From Planctomycetota bacterium (GTDB lineage Bacteria > Planctomycetota > Planctomycetia > Pirellulales > Pirellulaceae), in NCBI GenBank assembly GCA_029979005.1, contig JAPOIJ010000030.1:1-36133 (forward strand): a stretch of DNA of 36,133 bases, in the 5' to 3' direction. Numbering within the stretch: the first letter of the stretch is position 1; each line of letters opens with the position of its first letter. Shown piece after piece: positions 1 to 9,108 of this stretch. A model generated the notes under the pieces. It was not told the DNA's origin and searched no databases. It saw only the letters and a program-made list of their open reading frames with translations. The translations under genes were made by a program, and so were the position numbers.

Positions 1-795
1 CGGCAGCGCAATAACCAAAATAAGGAGCGCTCCGGTGATCGGCCGCATCGCCCACAAAGTTCTCAAAAAATGGGACGGATGAAACGTTCTAAAGCAGCTG
101 ACGAAGAATTTCAACATGGGCCCTCGGCGACCTGTGGAGGCATTACCTTCTAGACAAGGCAAAGTCTGTATTAGCATGAATAAGCCAATCATGGCCATGG
201 GCAATAAAAACCCCACGGGCCCCTTTGCCAATACTCCCAGCCCGAGCATCAAATACATTCCGACAACATAACCCGGATTACTCGGGAACCAGCCACCCTC
301 TTGAACCAACCGAAGCTCCCCGTCCTTTCTCGCGAAAGTTCCAATGACGTAAATCATTAACGCCGTTGTGCCGCAAAAAATCAAAACTGAATCGGGAGTT
401 GCGGCGCGGGCGGCGACATCAAACATAAGACTGGTCGACAATGCGATCGCCGCGTATAACGCAATTTTGGATCCCAGTAATCTTCGCGCGAGTGTATATG
501 TAGCAAGCGTGGTTCCGGTCGCCAAAGCGGCAGACCAAAATCTCGCCGAAAATTCGTTTACCCCAAAAACGGAATAGGCCGACATAATCAACCAATACAA
601 CAAGACTGGCTTTTGATGCCGAAGCTCATCGTTAAATATCGGCACTACCCACTGCCCTTGAGCCAACATCTCCGCGGCGCATCCTGCATTCCTAGGTTCA
701 TCCCGATCCCATAATTGCGTCTCACCAAGGTTGAAAAAAAAGACAACCGTAGAAACACTCAGCAAAATGATGACGTGCCAAAAAGTTTCACGCAT
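1..795 (-). CDS. ArnT/PMT-like membrane glycosyltransferase, C-terminus cut by window edge
   Basis: The frame is open from an ATG at 793-795 to the left edge, giving about 265 N-terminal residues with no stop. The product starts with a hydrophobic segment at about residues 7-22. It then carries WDRDEPRNAG and, about 30 residues later, HQKPVLLYW, the arrangement seen at the first periplasmic loop of ArnT and dolichyl-phosphate-mannose-type (GT39/GT83) transferases. In these families the acidic pair in that loop is catalytic. Further hydrophobic stretches follow, as expected for a polytopic inner-membrane enzyme that moves a sugar from a polyprenyl-phosphate carrier to an envelope acceptor. The acceptor cannot be told from sequence. 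No strong ribosome-binding site is visible. The gene points the same way as aroA, about 160 bases downstream of the aroA stop. The family call is fairly secure; the substrate is unknown. Confidence 0.75.
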   Translation of the reverse strand, partial: MRETFWHVIILLSVSTVVFFFNLGETQLWDRDEPRNAGCAAEMLAQGQWVVPIFNDELRHQKPVLLYWLIMSAYSVFGVNEFSARFWSAALATGTTLATYTLARRLLGSKIALYAAIALSTSLMFDVAARAATPDSVLIFCGTTALMIYVIGTFARKDGELRLVQEGGWFPSNPGYVVGMYLMLGLGVLAKGPVGFLLPMAMIGLFMLIQTLPCLEGNASTGRRGPMLKFFVSCFRTFHPSHFLRTLWAMRPITGALLILVIALP

Positions 796-957
796 GGATG
801 AAAACCTGGGTAACCGAAATAGACCACTTAGTAACCTAGGCAGTTTAAATTGAAGACAAAAACCCGACAACGGCAAGTTAAGTGCTATCGGTTTATAGAA
901 TCGACAATGGGAAGCGAGGTTAACACTGCCCAGCACAGCTCCGATGCTCCCAGCAAT

Positions 958-2241
958 CTAGCGTTGCAAAAACACCTCTAAGTCATAAAAGAAATTGGGG
1001 TAGGTTTTTGAAACACAATCATGATCCAAAATCTTAACCCCCGACTGCTTCAACCCGACCAACGCTAAACTCATCGCCATGCGATGGTCATCGTAAGTTT
1101 CAATATCCGCAGGCCGTGTTACCCCCGGATGAATTGCTAGACCATCCTCGCGTTCGTCGACCGTTGCCCCAAGCTTCCGCAACTCAATCGCTAAATTTCC
1201 TATTCGATCTGTCTCCTTCACTCGATTGTGGGCGATATTTCTGACGTTTGTCGTTCCCTCAACAAACAAGGCGACCGCTGCCAGAGTCTGCACCGTGTCA
1301 CTTACATTCGACATATCAATGTCAATTCCATGTTTCGCGGGGCCGCAAACAGTTACCTGCCCCTGGCCCCACTCTACTTCGCACCCCATTTGTTCAAGAC
1401 AGTTTACAAAACCGACATCCCCCTGAAGTGATCCCTTATCCAGGCCAAGAACTGTAGCCGAACCTCCGCAAATTGCAGCAACCGCCCAAAAATAACTGGC
1501 AGACGAAGCATCAGGCTCGATTATATAGTCAGTCGCTTGATACGTTTGCCCACCTCCAATTTCAAACCGTCTAAATTGCGGGTCAACTTCAACCACAACT
1601 CCGAAAGACTCCATGACTCGCTTGGTCATTTCGACATAGGGCCGAGAAATCAGCGTTCCTTCGATCTCGATAACCGTATCCTGAGCAGCCAATGGAGCAG
1701 CCATCATCAGCCCGCTCAAATACTGACTCGATAAATCCCCCTTGATTTTAACCGTCCCCCCCCGAGAACGTTGAGTTGAAATCCGAACCGGCGGACACCC
1801 ACCCGGTGATCCAGCCTCAACATTCAGGTGGAGCATCTGAAGTGCGTCCACCAATGGCCCGATCGGCCGCTCGCGCATTCGCGGAATCCCGTCAAGAACA
1901 TAATCGCCACCGGCAACAGCCAACAAAGCCGTTAAGAATCGAATGGTAGTACCACTATTCCCAATAAATAAATCTGCTTCCTGAGTCGGCACCACGCCTC
2001 CCGCTCCCTCAATGACCGCGCACGACGACGAAACATCGTGAGAGACCAAAACTCCGACGCGATTGAGCGACTCAATCATGACCCGAGTATCATCACTATC
2101 GAGAACTCCACTGAGAACTGATCGCCCCGACGCCATAGCCGCAATCGGAAGCGCGCGATTAGTGAGACTCTTTGAACCGGGAGGCCGAATGGACGACACA
2201 ACGGGGCCTGAAACTGGCTTGATTTCTTTATAGCTATTCAT
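958..2241 (-). CDS. aroA: 3-phosphoshikimate 1-carboxyvinyltransferase (EPSP synthase)
   Basis: This enzyme transfers the enolpyruvyl group of phosphoenolpyruvate to shikimate 3-phosphate, the sixth step of the shikimate pathway in the cytosol. The 427-residue product has the usual family length. Visible motifs are PPGSKSLTNRA at residues 20-30 (substrate-binding Lys24), GNSGTTIRFL at 94-103 (the first family signature), RVKETDRI in the C-terminal half (second signature) and DDHRMAMSLAL near the end. The first signature reads GNSGTTIR-F rather than the E. coli GNAGTAMR-P, a form closer to Gram-positive enzymes. The position equivalent to E. coli Pro101, which affects glyphosate sensitivity, is therefore not proline. 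The ATG start follows a G-rich CTGGGG stretch. The gene stands alone with no other shikimate gene beside it. Confidence 0.97.
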   Translation of the reverse strand: MNSYKEIKPVSGPVVSSIRPPGSKSLTNRALPIAAMASGRSVLSGVLDSDDTRVMIESLNRVGVLVSHDVSSSCAVIEGAGGVVPTQEADLFIGNSGTTIRFLTALLAVAGGDYVLDGIPRMRERPIGPLVDALQMLHLNVEAGSPGGCPPVRISTQRSRGGTVKIKGDLSSQYLSGLMMAAPLAAQDTVIEIEGTLISRPYVEMTKRVMESFGVVVEVDPQFRRFEIGGGQTYQATDYIIEPDASSASYFWAVAAICGGSATVLGLDKGSLQGDVGFVNCLEQMGCEVEWGQGQVTVCGPAKHGIDIDMSNVSDTVQTLAAVALFVEGTTNVRNIAHNRVKETDRIGNLAIELRKLGATVDEREDGLAIHPGVTRPADIETYDDHRMAMSLALVGLKQSGVKILDHDCVSKTYPNFFYDLEVFLQR

Positions 2242-2627
2242 AAACCCCAGTTTATTGTCTTTCCAATAAATCCATTACCCCAACTGACACAAAACCCGCA
2301 TCCGACAAATACTTCTGTGGAAATGAAAAAACACTCCCCGCCAAAGGCAACACCAAGCCGGCAAGACAATTAGCCAGACATTCCAGACATCGCCCCACTT
2401 CGCCAGCGCCATTGGCAGCGGCAGCGTGCAATCCTATACCAAAACTAACCGGCCGTAATAAGAAATTGGCCTACACGTCCGAATTGAAGGCGGCTTTTCA
2501 CAATCCTGGGTGAAAACGAGCATTTGGTTTGCCACCTAGGATGCCGAAAACTATACTTCGTGCTAAACAATCTCGGAAACCAAACGAGATATTCATTGAT
2601 ACCGCGATACAAAACATGGAGCCCACG
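2242..2627. other. Intergenic region between divergent aroA and Tat-exported isomerase
   Basis: This 386-base stretch separates two divergent starts and must hold both promoters. I see no convincing coding frame; open frames here lack ribosome-binding sites and protein-like composition. A 9-base near-perfect tandem repeat (CCAGACATT/CCAGACATC) lies at 2374-2391. No clear sigma-70 boxes could be assigned. Confidence 0.4.
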
Positions 2628-3596
2628 ATGAACACTGGATTTAATCGTCGCCAATTTCTGGCAGCCACTGGAACTGCCGCCGCAATTGGAGCCACAGGAA
2701 ATCTAGCCCAGGCCAACTCAATTAACAGCACTCCCACCAAAAACACTCCCGCCAAAGACGAATTATTCGAAATTTCACTGGCCCAATGGTCACTCCACCG
2801 AACACTTCGAAGTGGTAAACTGGATAACCTTGATTTTGCGAAAACCGCCAAAGAAGAATTTGGAATTTCAGGAATCGAATATGTCAACCAGTTCTTTAAA
2901 GACAAAGCTGGAAACGAAAAATATCTAGGCCAGATGAAGAAACGCGCCTCAGATCACGGGGTCGAATCAGTTCTCATCATGATTGATGGGGAAGGAGCGC
3001 TCGGTGACGCCAACGAAGCCGGTCGAACGAAAGCGATCGAAAATCACCACAAATGGGTCTCCGCTGCAAAATTCCTCGGCTGCCACTCGATTCGCGTCAA
3101 CGCACAATCCCGAGGCTCTTACCAAGAGCAGGTCTCACTCGCTGCCGACGGACTCGCAAGACTATCCGAGTACGCCGCAAAAATGGGAATCAACGTTATT
3201 GTTGAAAACCACGGGGGACTCTCCTCCAACGGCCAATGGCTTGCCCAAGTTATCAGGAAGGTCAATATGGACAACTGCGGAACCCTCCCCGATTTCGGCA
3301 ACTTCCGCATTGGCAAAAACAAGAAAACAGGTAAGCAAAACTGGTATGACCGCTATATGGGAATGGCTGCTTTACTGCCCTTCGCAAAAGCAGTCAGCGC
3401 CAAGAGCCATGACTTTGACGAGCAAGGAAATGAAACCTCCACGGACTACCTAAAAGTGATGCAGATGGTCATGGATGCAGGCTACCACAGCTGGGTCGGC
3501 ATCGAATATGAAGGTGGCAAACTTAGCGAAGCCGATGGAATTAAGGCTACTAAAAAATTGCTAGAGTCCTGCCGACAACAACTCAGCGACGCTTAA
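2628..3596 (+). CDS. Tat-exported sugar phosphate isomerase/epimerase (TIM barrel)
   Basis: The 322-residue product begins with a twin-arginine signal, [10 protein letters not shown], followed by a small-residue hydrophobic stretch ending near AQA, so it is probably exported folded through Tat. The rest resembles the xylose isomerase-like TIM-barrel superfamily (AP endonuclease family 2). Visible features are [62 protein letters not shown] and a final GIEYEGG. The Glu, Asp and His residues in these segments match metal-ligand positions of the superfamily. Planctomycetes encode many such exported paralogues; the substrate is not predictable here. The frame is open back to 2529, but the ATG at 2628 has GGAG at 2618-2621 with a 6-base spacing and puts the Tat motif near the N-terminus. 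A strong terminator follows, so it is probably a one-gene unit. Confidence 0.85.
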   Translation: MNTGFNRRQFLAATGTAAAIGATGNLAQANSINSTPTKNTPAKDELFEISLAQWSLHRTLRSGKLDNLDFAKTAKEEFGISGIEYVNQFFKDKAGNEKYLGQMKKRASDHGVESVLIMIDGEGALGDANEAGRTKAIENHHKWVSAAKFLGCHSIRVNAQSRGSYQEQVSLAADGLARLSEYAAKMGINVIVENHGGLSSNGQWLAQVIRKVNMDNCGTLPDFGNFRIGKNKKTGKQNWYDRYMGMAALLPFAKAVSAKSHDFDEQGNETSTDYLKVMQMVMDAGYHSWVGIEYEGGKLSEADGIKATKKLLESCRQQLSDA

Positions 3597-3672
3597 ACCA
3601 GCCTGCTACTGAAGGTGCTTCAGAAACAAACGACCTAAACTACCAGCACCTCCCAAAACTAACCCAACCCTA

Positions 3673-3701
3673 GTCCAGCGACTATTTCGCTGGACTTTTT
3701 T
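3673..3701 (+). terminator. Rho-independent terminator after the Tat-exported isomerase gene
   Basis: A perfect 9-bp stem (GTCCAGCGA at 3673-3681 with TCGCTGGAC at 3687-3695) and a 5-base loop are followed by six T residues. It lies about 77 bases after the stop at 3596 and isolates this gene from the next locus. Confidence 0.88.
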
Positions 3702-3727
3702 CATGTTTCAACATCCATTTTCAAAAA

Positions 3728-3996
3728 AAAGCTAAAGAGGACACTTTGGATATGCAACTAAACCAAATGCACACTTTTTAGGCAGCCCGAGGCTGCACAA
3801 CAAACAGGCATGCATGCATGGTTTATTTGCAAAAACGCCATTTCGTCGTAAGTGCAAGCAGTTTAATGACATTAGTTCGACTGCTTGCCATCGGCTGATT
3901 ATGGGGCTGAAGAGAAGCTCAGTCGGAGCCAAAAGGGCTTCGGCGGGCAAACGTTATTCAGAACCCCCAGATATCGCACAGCGAAAGGAGTCCATT
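3728..3996 (+). promoter_or_regulatory. Hairpin-rich leader upstream of the ribbon-helix-helix gene
   Basis: The stretch between the terminator at 3673-3701 and the ATG at 3997 holds no credible gene but several inverted repeats. GCAGCC (3782-3787) pairs with GGCTGC (3791-3796) around a 3-base loop. GCAAGCAG (3854-3861) pairs with CTGCTTGC (3881-3888), and the enclosed loop itself holds TAATG-A-CATTA. Around 3930-3955, AGCC-AAAAG-GGCT can form another stem. There is also an alternating CATGCATGCATG run near 3809-3820. It ends in a strong ribosome-binding site, AAGGAG at 3985-3990. It could be a structured 5' untranslated region, an operator array for the encoded protein, or a small RNA. It matches no riboswitch class I recognise. 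Confidence 0.4.
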
Positions 3997-4563
3997 ATGA
4001 ACGACCTCATGATGCAAAAAGAAGGTTTCACAGCACGTTGTCAAAAAGTATTACAAGTCGCCAAGCCGCTTTTCCACGAGAAGCCGGATTGGGTAACTTT
4101 CTTCCGAGAAACCCTAGGAGTCAAAGGAGCCGCTAGGGCCGTTTTTCCATCCCAAGAGGAATACGTCCTATTCGAGCAGTCCGCTGAGTTCGCCGAAATC
4201 CAGAAGATGGTTGCCAGCCTGAGAACCAGAAAAGCAGGTGGCAGCAAGAACGAAGCAACCCGCGTAATCACAGTTCGACTCCCCGAGAGCCTCCACGAAG
4301 CCCTGAAGGCCGAAGCAAGCGACCACAATACGAGTATGAACAAGCTCTGCATTTCAAAACTGCTACAAGTGCTCGTTGAAAACGAGAAGGCCGCGAAAAC
4401 CCCACCGGTCCCACGCCCGTCAGCAATTCCATCCAATCCAGTGCCTAAGCCAACCCCTTCACCGCTGGCAAACCAGCCAACCCCTTCGACCCCAAGTCCC
4501 AATTTCCGATCTACCTACACACCGCCCTCCAACCCTGGGCAGCCCTTTCGATTTGGCCAGTAA
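3997..4563 (+). CDS. Ribbon-helix-helix (HicB/CopG-like) protein with proline-rich tail
   Basis: This 188-residue product has three visible parts. Residues 1-80 are a mixed helical region of unknown function (DWVTFFRETLGVKGAARAVF around 31-50). Residues 88-128 are a ribbon-helix-helix DNA-binding fold: the strand RVITVRLP, then ESLHEALKAEA, then the turn SMNKLCISKLLQ, as in HicB-type antitoxin C-termini and CopG/Arc repressors. Residues 134-188 are disordered and rich in proline, serine and threonine. The inferred role is a dimeric DNA-binding regulator. The start is set by AAGGAG at 3985-3990, 6 bases before the ATG; the frame extends upstream to 3814 but without a ribosome-binding site or protein-like composition. 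No HicA-like or other toxin gene lies next to it: the gene is flanked by terminators. It is an orphan regulator or orphan antitoxin-like protein. Confidence 0.72.
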   Translation: MNDLMMQKEGFTARCQKVLQVAKPLFHEKPDWVTFFRETLGVKGAARAVFPSQEEYVLFEQSAEFAEIQKMVASLRTRKAGGSKNEATRVITVRLPESLHEALKAEASDHNTSMNKLCISKLLQVLVENEKAAKTPPVPRPSAIPSNPVPKPTPSPLANQPTPSTPSPNFRSTYTPPSNPGQPFRFGQ

Positions 4564-4716
4564 TTGATTTACTGGCAGACAGTAATGCAAAAATTCGCAT
4601 CTCGAGCATGAAAATCGAATGCGAGAAACCACTCAGAGCTTCCAAGCGGTCGCGGCTTCGGCCAAGCCCGCTGGAATCCCTGGACGATATCCCACCTGAA
4701 TAACAAACCTTCACAG

Positions 4717-4758
4717 GCGTCACGCCGTTGCTCCACGCGACGGCTTGACGCTTTTTTT
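4717..4758 (+). terminator. Rho-independent terminator downstream of the ribbon-helix-helix gene
   Basis: A 12-bp stem with one mismatch (4717-4728 with 4740-4751; GCGTCACGCCGT against ACGGCTTGACGC) is followed by seven T residues at 4752-4758. It lies 154 bases after the stop at 4563. The 3' untranslated stretch in between holds a smaller inverted repeat (TCGCAT near 4597, ATGCGA near 4620). Confidence 0.8.
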
Positions 4759-4848
4759 ACCCCACCTGTTGCCAAATTTGAATTAAGCTAAACCGCTATC
4801 GTTCGCAATTCGAGCACCTCTCCTCAATTTAAGAAACTGCCAATCGGT

Positions 4849-6147
4849 TTGAACAACTGGAATGTAATCATCATCGGAGCTGGCGCAGCAGGCCTGATGG
4901 CTGCTGCGAGCGCTGCTGCGCGAGGTCAGCGTGTGCTTCTTCTAGAAAAAAACAAAAAGCTCGGCGTCAAAATACTCATGTCAGGCGGTACTCGCTGCAA
5001 CATCACGCACAACTGTGACGTCCAAACCATCGTTGCTGCCTTTGGTCGCCAAGGAAAATTCCTCCACTCAGCTCTTTCGGCACTACCCCCGAAAGAAGTC
5101 ATTCAAAAAATTGAGAGCCAAGGCGTTAAAACCAAAGTTGAAGCAACCGGAAAGATCTTCCCAATTAGCAACAAAGCAATCGATGTCCGAGATGCTCTCG
5201 TCAACCTTGCTCTGAGCGCTGGGGCTGAAATCAAACCAGAACAGACAGTTCTGAAAATACGAAAAGCCAACAACCAATTTGAAATTGAAACACAAACGGA
5301 CCACTTCGAATGTGACGCATTGATCATTACAACCGGAGGGAAATCTTACCCAGGATGCGGAACAACTGGCGATGGCTATCAGTGGGGCGTGCAATTCGGA
5401 CACTCGATTATTGAAACCGTCCCCGCTCTCGTTCCTATCCTTAACGACTGCAAGTGGGCAAATGCTCTGAAAGGAATCACCATCGAGCAAACTTCTGTGG
5501 ATATCTGGCAACCCGAACAAAATTCTCACGACAATGAAGCACTCACCAAGTCAGAAAGAAAAGCTCGCAAGTCACGATCACTCGTCAAACGCAACGGTTC
5601 ATTCCTTTTCACTCATTGGGGATTTTCCGGTCCCGCCATTCTCGATGTCAGCCGCGCTGTGACCAGACACCCCAACCGTCGTTCACTTGAGTTGATCTGT
5701 GACTTCTACCCCCAACTCTCAGTCGGCCAACTAGAAGACTCCCTTCGAAACAAAAAAATGAGAAACGGCAAACAACAAACCGGCAATCTTCTGAACGAGC
5801 TATTCCCCAAACGCCTCGCCGAATCACTTATCCAATCTGCGAACATCGAACTGGAGTCGCGAAACGCAGAACTGTCGAAACTTCAATTCAGTGCATTAAT
5901 CAACCAAGTCAAACGATGCCGATTTTCAATCAATGGTACACTTGGATTTGAAAAAGCAGAGGTCACCGCAGGTGGGATAAACCTAAAAGAAATCGACAGC
6001 AAAACGATGCAATCAAAAACAACCGAAGGACTTTTCTTTGCAGGGGAAGTGCTTGACCTCGACGGCCCGATCGGGGGATTTAACTTTCAATCTGCATTCA
6101 GCACCGGTTGGCTGGCAGGACTCTCCACAGCACGGCGAGCCGGATAA
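4849..6147 (+). CDS. NAD(P)/FAD-dependent oxidoreductase, BaiN/HI0933 family
   Basis: The 432-residue product is a flavoprotein of the HI0933/YhiN/BaiN family. The N-terminus carries the dinucleotide-binding glycine pattern IGAGAAGLMAA at residues 8-18, then LLEKNKKLGVKILMSGGTRCN, the conserved family segment after the first Rossmann unit. ALIITTGGKSYPGCGTTGDGY marks the second FAD contact. The C-terminus LFFAGEVLDLDGPIGGFNFQ with SAFSTGWLAG is the typical FAD-closing motif. Family members are poorly characterised; BaiN proteins act in bile-acid dehydroxylation in gut clostridia, and that role should not be carried over here. The start is TTG at 4849, placing the Rossmann motif at the usual distance from the N-terminus; no strong Shine-Dalgarno is visible. 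It converges with hslU across a 38-base gap. Confidence 0.88.
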   Translation: MNNWNVIIIGAGAAGLMAAASAAARGQRVLLLEKNKKLGVKILMSGGTRCNITHNCDVQTIVAAFGRQGKFLHSALSALPPKEVIQKIESQGVKTKVEATGKIFPISNKAIDVRDALVNLALSAGAEIKPEQTVLKIRKANNQFEIETQTDHFECDALIITTGGKSYPGCGTTGDGYQWGVQFGHSIIETVPALVPILNDCKWANALKGITIEQTSVDIWQPEQNSHDNEALTKSERKARKSRSLVKRNGSFLFTHWGFSGPAILDVSRAVTRHPNRRSLELICDFYPQLSVGQLEDSLRNKKMRNGKQQTGNLLNELFPKRLAESLIQSANIELESRNAELSKLQFSALINQVKRCRFSINGTLGFEKAEVTAGGINLKEIDSKTMQSKTTEGLFFAGEVLDLDGPIGGFNFQSAFSTGWLAGLSTARRAG

Positions 6148-6185
6148 GAAAACCACACAAAGCCACCAACTATTCAAGCCGAACG

Positions 6186-7538
6186 CTAAAGAATATATCG
6201 ACTCAGATCTTCATCCTCCGCCACCTTACCCAAACGCTCCTGGACATAAGCAGCATTGATAGAGACCTTACCAATTTTCTGGCCAGGCGCTTCAAAACTA
6301 AGCTCTTCGAGTAACCGCTCAAGAATTGTGTAAAGCCGCCTCGCTCCAATGTTCATTGTCGACTGGTTGACCTGAAAAGCGATTGTCGCCAGCTCTTCGA
6401 TACCGTCTTCGGTAAAATCGAGATCCACCGATTCGGTCTTCAACAAAGCTTGATACTGGCGCGTCAACGAGCTTTTCGGCTCGGTCAAAATCCTAACAAA
6501 ATCATCTTTGGTGAGATCATTCAATTCTACGCGAATGGGAAACCGGCCTTGCAGCTCCGGCATGAGCTCGCTTGGCTGATTACGATGAAACGCGCCTGCC
6601 GCGATAAACAGAATATGATCAGTATTTATATAGCCGTGCTTTGTCTGAACCGAAGTTCCTTCCACGATTGGTAGCAAATCGCGCTGGACGCCTTGGCGAG
6701 AAACATCAGCTGACTTCCCTTCCGCAGCAATTACCTTGTCAATCTCATCGAGAAAAATGATCCCCGCATTTTCAGCCAGCTCAATCGCATTTTCATTGAT
6801 TTTATCTGAATCAAGCAAGGCATCGCACTCTTGCTCAAAAATGACTTTACGTGCTGCCGTGACGGTCATTTCTTTTTTAGATCGGTTGGTCGGCATAATC
6901 TTTTCGAGCATTCCCTGAAAATCCATATCCATCTGCTCGACACCCATCCCGCCCATCATCACCGGCGAGGCTTTTTGCTCGATCGTAATTTCTACCGTCC
7001 GATCCTCTAAATCTCCATTGACCAGCATCTTTTTCATTTTCGACTTAGTTCGCTCGAACGAACCATCTTCCTCAGAGGCTGATTCCGCTCCATCGGCGGC
7101 CGTCGAGAACTCATACTTCACGGGAGCGGGACAAAGCAAGTCGATTAGCCGTTTATTCGTCCTTTCCTCCGCCGCTTGCTTTACGTTTTCACGCTGAGAA
7201 GCCCGCACCAGAGCGATCGAATTGTCAACCAATTCACGAACCATACTCTCAACATCGCGTCCGTAGTACCCAACCTCGGTATACTTGGTTGCTTCAACCT
7301 TAATAAACGGAGCGCCGGTCAGCTTAGCCAACCGGCGGGCAATCTCGGTTTTTCCTACACCGGTAGAACCAATCATCAGGATATTTTTGGGCGATACTTC
7401 GTGACGCATTTCGTCCGACAATTGCTGTCGACGCCAACGATTTCGAATAGCAAGAGAAACAGCACGCTTCGCCTCAGCCTGACCAACAATATGACGGTCA
7501 AGTGCAGAGACAATTTCTTTAGGAGTCATCGGATTCAT
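6186..7538 (-). CDS. hslU: ATP-dependent protease ATPase subunit HslU (ClpY)
   Basis: HslU is the AAA+ unfoldase ring that feeds substrates to the HslV peptidase in the cytosol. The 450-residue product has Walker A GSTGVGKT at residues 57-64, an intermediate (I) domain rich in charged residues between about 110 and 240, Walker B FLDEIDK at 259-265 and the sensor region GRFPIRVEL. The C-terminus ends SRYIL, and HslU C-termini are known to insert into HslV. The pore loop reads GYYG at 87-90 rather than the GYVG of E. coli. The start is the ATG at 7538; a second in-frame ATG lies three codons on. It follows hslV on the same strand after a 132-base gap, and the pair is probably co-transcribed. 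Confidence 0.97.
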   Translation of the reverse strand: MNPMTPKEIVSALDRHIVGQAEAKRAVSLAIRNRWRRQQLSDEMRHEVSPKNILMIGSTGVGKTEIARRLAKLTGAPFIKVEATKYTEVGYYGRDVESMVRELVDNSIALVRASQRENVKQAAEERTNKRLIDLLCPAPVKYEFSTAADGAESASEEDGSFERTKSKMKKMLVNGDLEDRTVEITIEQKASPVMMGGMGVEQMDMDFQGMLEKIMPTNRSKKEMTVTAARKVIFEQECDALLDSDKINENAIELAENAGIIFLDEIDKVIAAEGKSADVSRQGVQRDLLPIVEGTSVQTKHGYINTDHILFIAAGAFHRNQPSELMPELQGRFPIRVELNDLTKDDFVRILTEPKSSLTRQYQALLKTESVDLDFTEDGIEELATIAFQVNQSTMNIGARRLYTILERLLEELSFEAPGQKIGKVSINAAYVQERLGKVAEDEDLSRYIL

Positions 7539-7670
7539 AATAAAAATAACCTAAGCGGTCACTTGATTTCAATTCTGTAGTAAGTAGAGAAGTCTTTTCA
7601 CCATTAAAACGTTTCACGAAAACGCGGGCGAGCAAAACTATTCCAAGCAAACAACCACCCAGCCACACAA

Positions 7671-8225
7671 CTAGGCTGGGCAATTAATTTCTTCGACAAC
7701 GATATTAGTGTTGGTGTAAATGTCAATTCCGCCCGCGATCGTCAATGCTTCCCGAACAATCTCAGCAGCGTTTAAGTCACTGTGAGCTTTAAGAGCTCTT
7801 GCAGCAGCGATCGCGTAGTTGCCCCCGGAACCAATTCCAACGATCCCATCAGTCGGCTGAATCACATCGCCAGTTCCACTAATCAACAACGTGTGCTTGC
7901 CATCGGTAACGGTTAAAAGAGCCTCCAGCTGCCGCAACATTTTATCCATACGCCACTGCTTGGCTAATTCCGTAGCGGCGCGAACAATGTTGTTGGGGGA
8001 ATCTTTTAACTGCGCTTCAAACCTCTCCATTAACGCAAACGCGTCAGCACTGCTGCCAGCAAAGCCGCACAGCACTCGCCCGTCCAAAAGCTTACGAATC
8101 TTCATGGCATCCGCCTTCATCACGGCGGTCCCAAGGGTGACCTGACCGTCTCCCCCCATCGCAACAGTCTCACCATGATGAACCGTCAAAATTGTAGTCG
8201 CGTGTATTTTCATTGCATCGGTCAT
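7671..8225 (-). CDS. hslV: ATP-dependent protease peptidase subunit HslV (ClpQ)
   Basis: HslV is the proteasome-beta-like threonine peptidase that forms a double hexamer capped by HslU. The 184-residue product has the family length. The N-terminal sequence [15 protein letters not shown] places the expected catalytic Thr at residue 10, after a short propeptide that is removed autocatalytically in this family. [10 protein letters not shown] and [10 protein letters not shown] (with the conserved lysine) follow, and [16 protein letters not shown] near residue 125 is typical. The first ATG at 8225 has a purine-rich AGAGACG about 7 bases upstream; an alternative ATG lies four codons on and gives a shorter propeptide. 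The gene is upstream of hslU in the usual hslVU order. Confidence 0.97.
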   Translation of the reverse strand: MTDAMKIHATTILTVHHGETVAMGGDGQVTLGTAVMKADAMKIRKLLDGRVLCGFAGSSADAFALMERFEAQLKDSPNNIVRAATELAKQWRMDKMLRQLEALLTVTDGKHTLLISGTGDVIQPTDGIVGIGSGGNYAIAAARALKAHSDLNAAEIVREALTIAGGIDIYTNTNIVVEEINCPA

Positions 8226-8450
8226 TGATCGTCTCTTTTTTCAAAACGGCTTCGCCGCTTAACAGTCTACTCCATTCAAAAATATCCTCCAGCATAGTGG
8301 AACGAAAAACTCTTACGGAAACACGCTCCCATAGAATACAGGCAAACTATCTAGCTGACTTTCTCTAGCTGGCACTTGCCTCAACGCGTTCCAACTTCCC
8401 ATAATCTAGATAGGATTACTTCAACACCTCTCTGCAACCTAAGCCGAACA

Positions 8451-9050
8451 ATGAATGCACTCGATGATGCCAGTTTTTCTCCGTTTCGTAGCCCCCTGCT
8501 GATGAATGTCGATGACACGGCAGTTCTGGTCATTGATGCACAAGAAAAACTAATGCCTTTGATTTCGAACCACGATGAAATTCAAACCAACATCATTAAA
8601 CTTCTTCGAGGAGCAAAAGCACTGGGCGTCACCATGGCGGCGACAGAGCAATACCCACAAGGCCTGGGAGCCACGGTAGCGCCAATACGAAAAGAATTGG
8701 AATCCAGCGAATTCCTTCCCATCCCGGAAAAAACAATGTTCAGCTGTCGTCAGTGCGAGGGACTACTTACCAAATTATCAAAATCCGGAATTCAGAATAT
8801 CCTGCTCTGCGGGATCGAAACGCATATTTGCATTGCGCAATCAGCTATTGATTTAATGTCACTTGGATTTCGGACGTTTATCTGTGCCGATGCGGTCGGC
8901 TCTCGAAACACTTTCGACCACCAACTGGGAATTAATCGAATGGCGGACAGCGGTGCTGTAATCACAACCACAGAAGCCGCGATCTTCGAAATGTGCATGG
9001 ATTCAAAAAACGAGGCGTTTAAAACGATCTCAAAACTAGTTCAGTCTTAA
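8451..9050 (+). CDS. Isochorismatase-family cysteine hydrolase
   Basis: The 199-residue product has the isochorismatase-like alpha/beta hydrolase fold. The expected catalytic triad is visible: Asp29 in VLVIDAQEKL, Lys94 in IPEKTMFSC and Cys127 in CGIETHICIAQSAIDL, where the ETHIC segment matches the family's T-x-x-C motif next to the cis-peptide. Related enzymes hydrolyse nicotinamide, N-carbamoyl compounds or isochorismate. The short form, starting close to the catalytic Asp, is nearest to the YcaC-type hydrolases of unknown substrate. The ATG at 8451 was preferred over upstream in-frame starts from 8376 because those add residues with no family match; an ATG at 8502 is also possible. It diverges from hslV. 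Confidence 0.85.
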   Translation: MNALDDASFSPFRSPLLMNVDDTAVLVIDAQEKLMPLISNHDEIQTNIIKLLRGAKALGVTMAATEQYPQGLGATVAPIRKELESSEFLPIPEKTMFSCRQCEGLLTKLSKSGIQNILLCGIETHICIAQSAIDLMSLGFRTFICADAVGSRNTFDHQLGINRMADSGAVITTTEAAIFEMCMDSKNEAFKTISKLVQS

Positions 9051-9108
9051 CGCTAAAACAAAATCAGCCCGCAATGACTAGCCCATCAGGAACCATGGCG
9101 AAAGCGAC

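Noticed and set aside
1226..1457. Three overlapping small frames on the plus strand inside aroA
   Set aside because: They are antisense to conserved AroA motifs and none has a ribosome-binding site.
2529..2627. Longer N-terminus of the Tat-exported isomerase from ATG 2529
   Set aside because: It would bury the twin-arginine motif over 35 residues inside the protein; ATG 2628 has a well-spaced GGAG.
3814..3996. Upstream extension of the ribbon-helix-helix protein from ATG 3814
   Set aside because: The extra 61 residues have no protein-like pattern and cover the hairpin-rich stretch, while ATG 3997 has a perfect AAGGAG at 6 bases.
4564..4848. HicA-like toxin gene next to the HicB-like protein
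   Set aside because: No open frame with a ribosome-binding site or HicA-like motif lies there; the stretch ends in a terminator.
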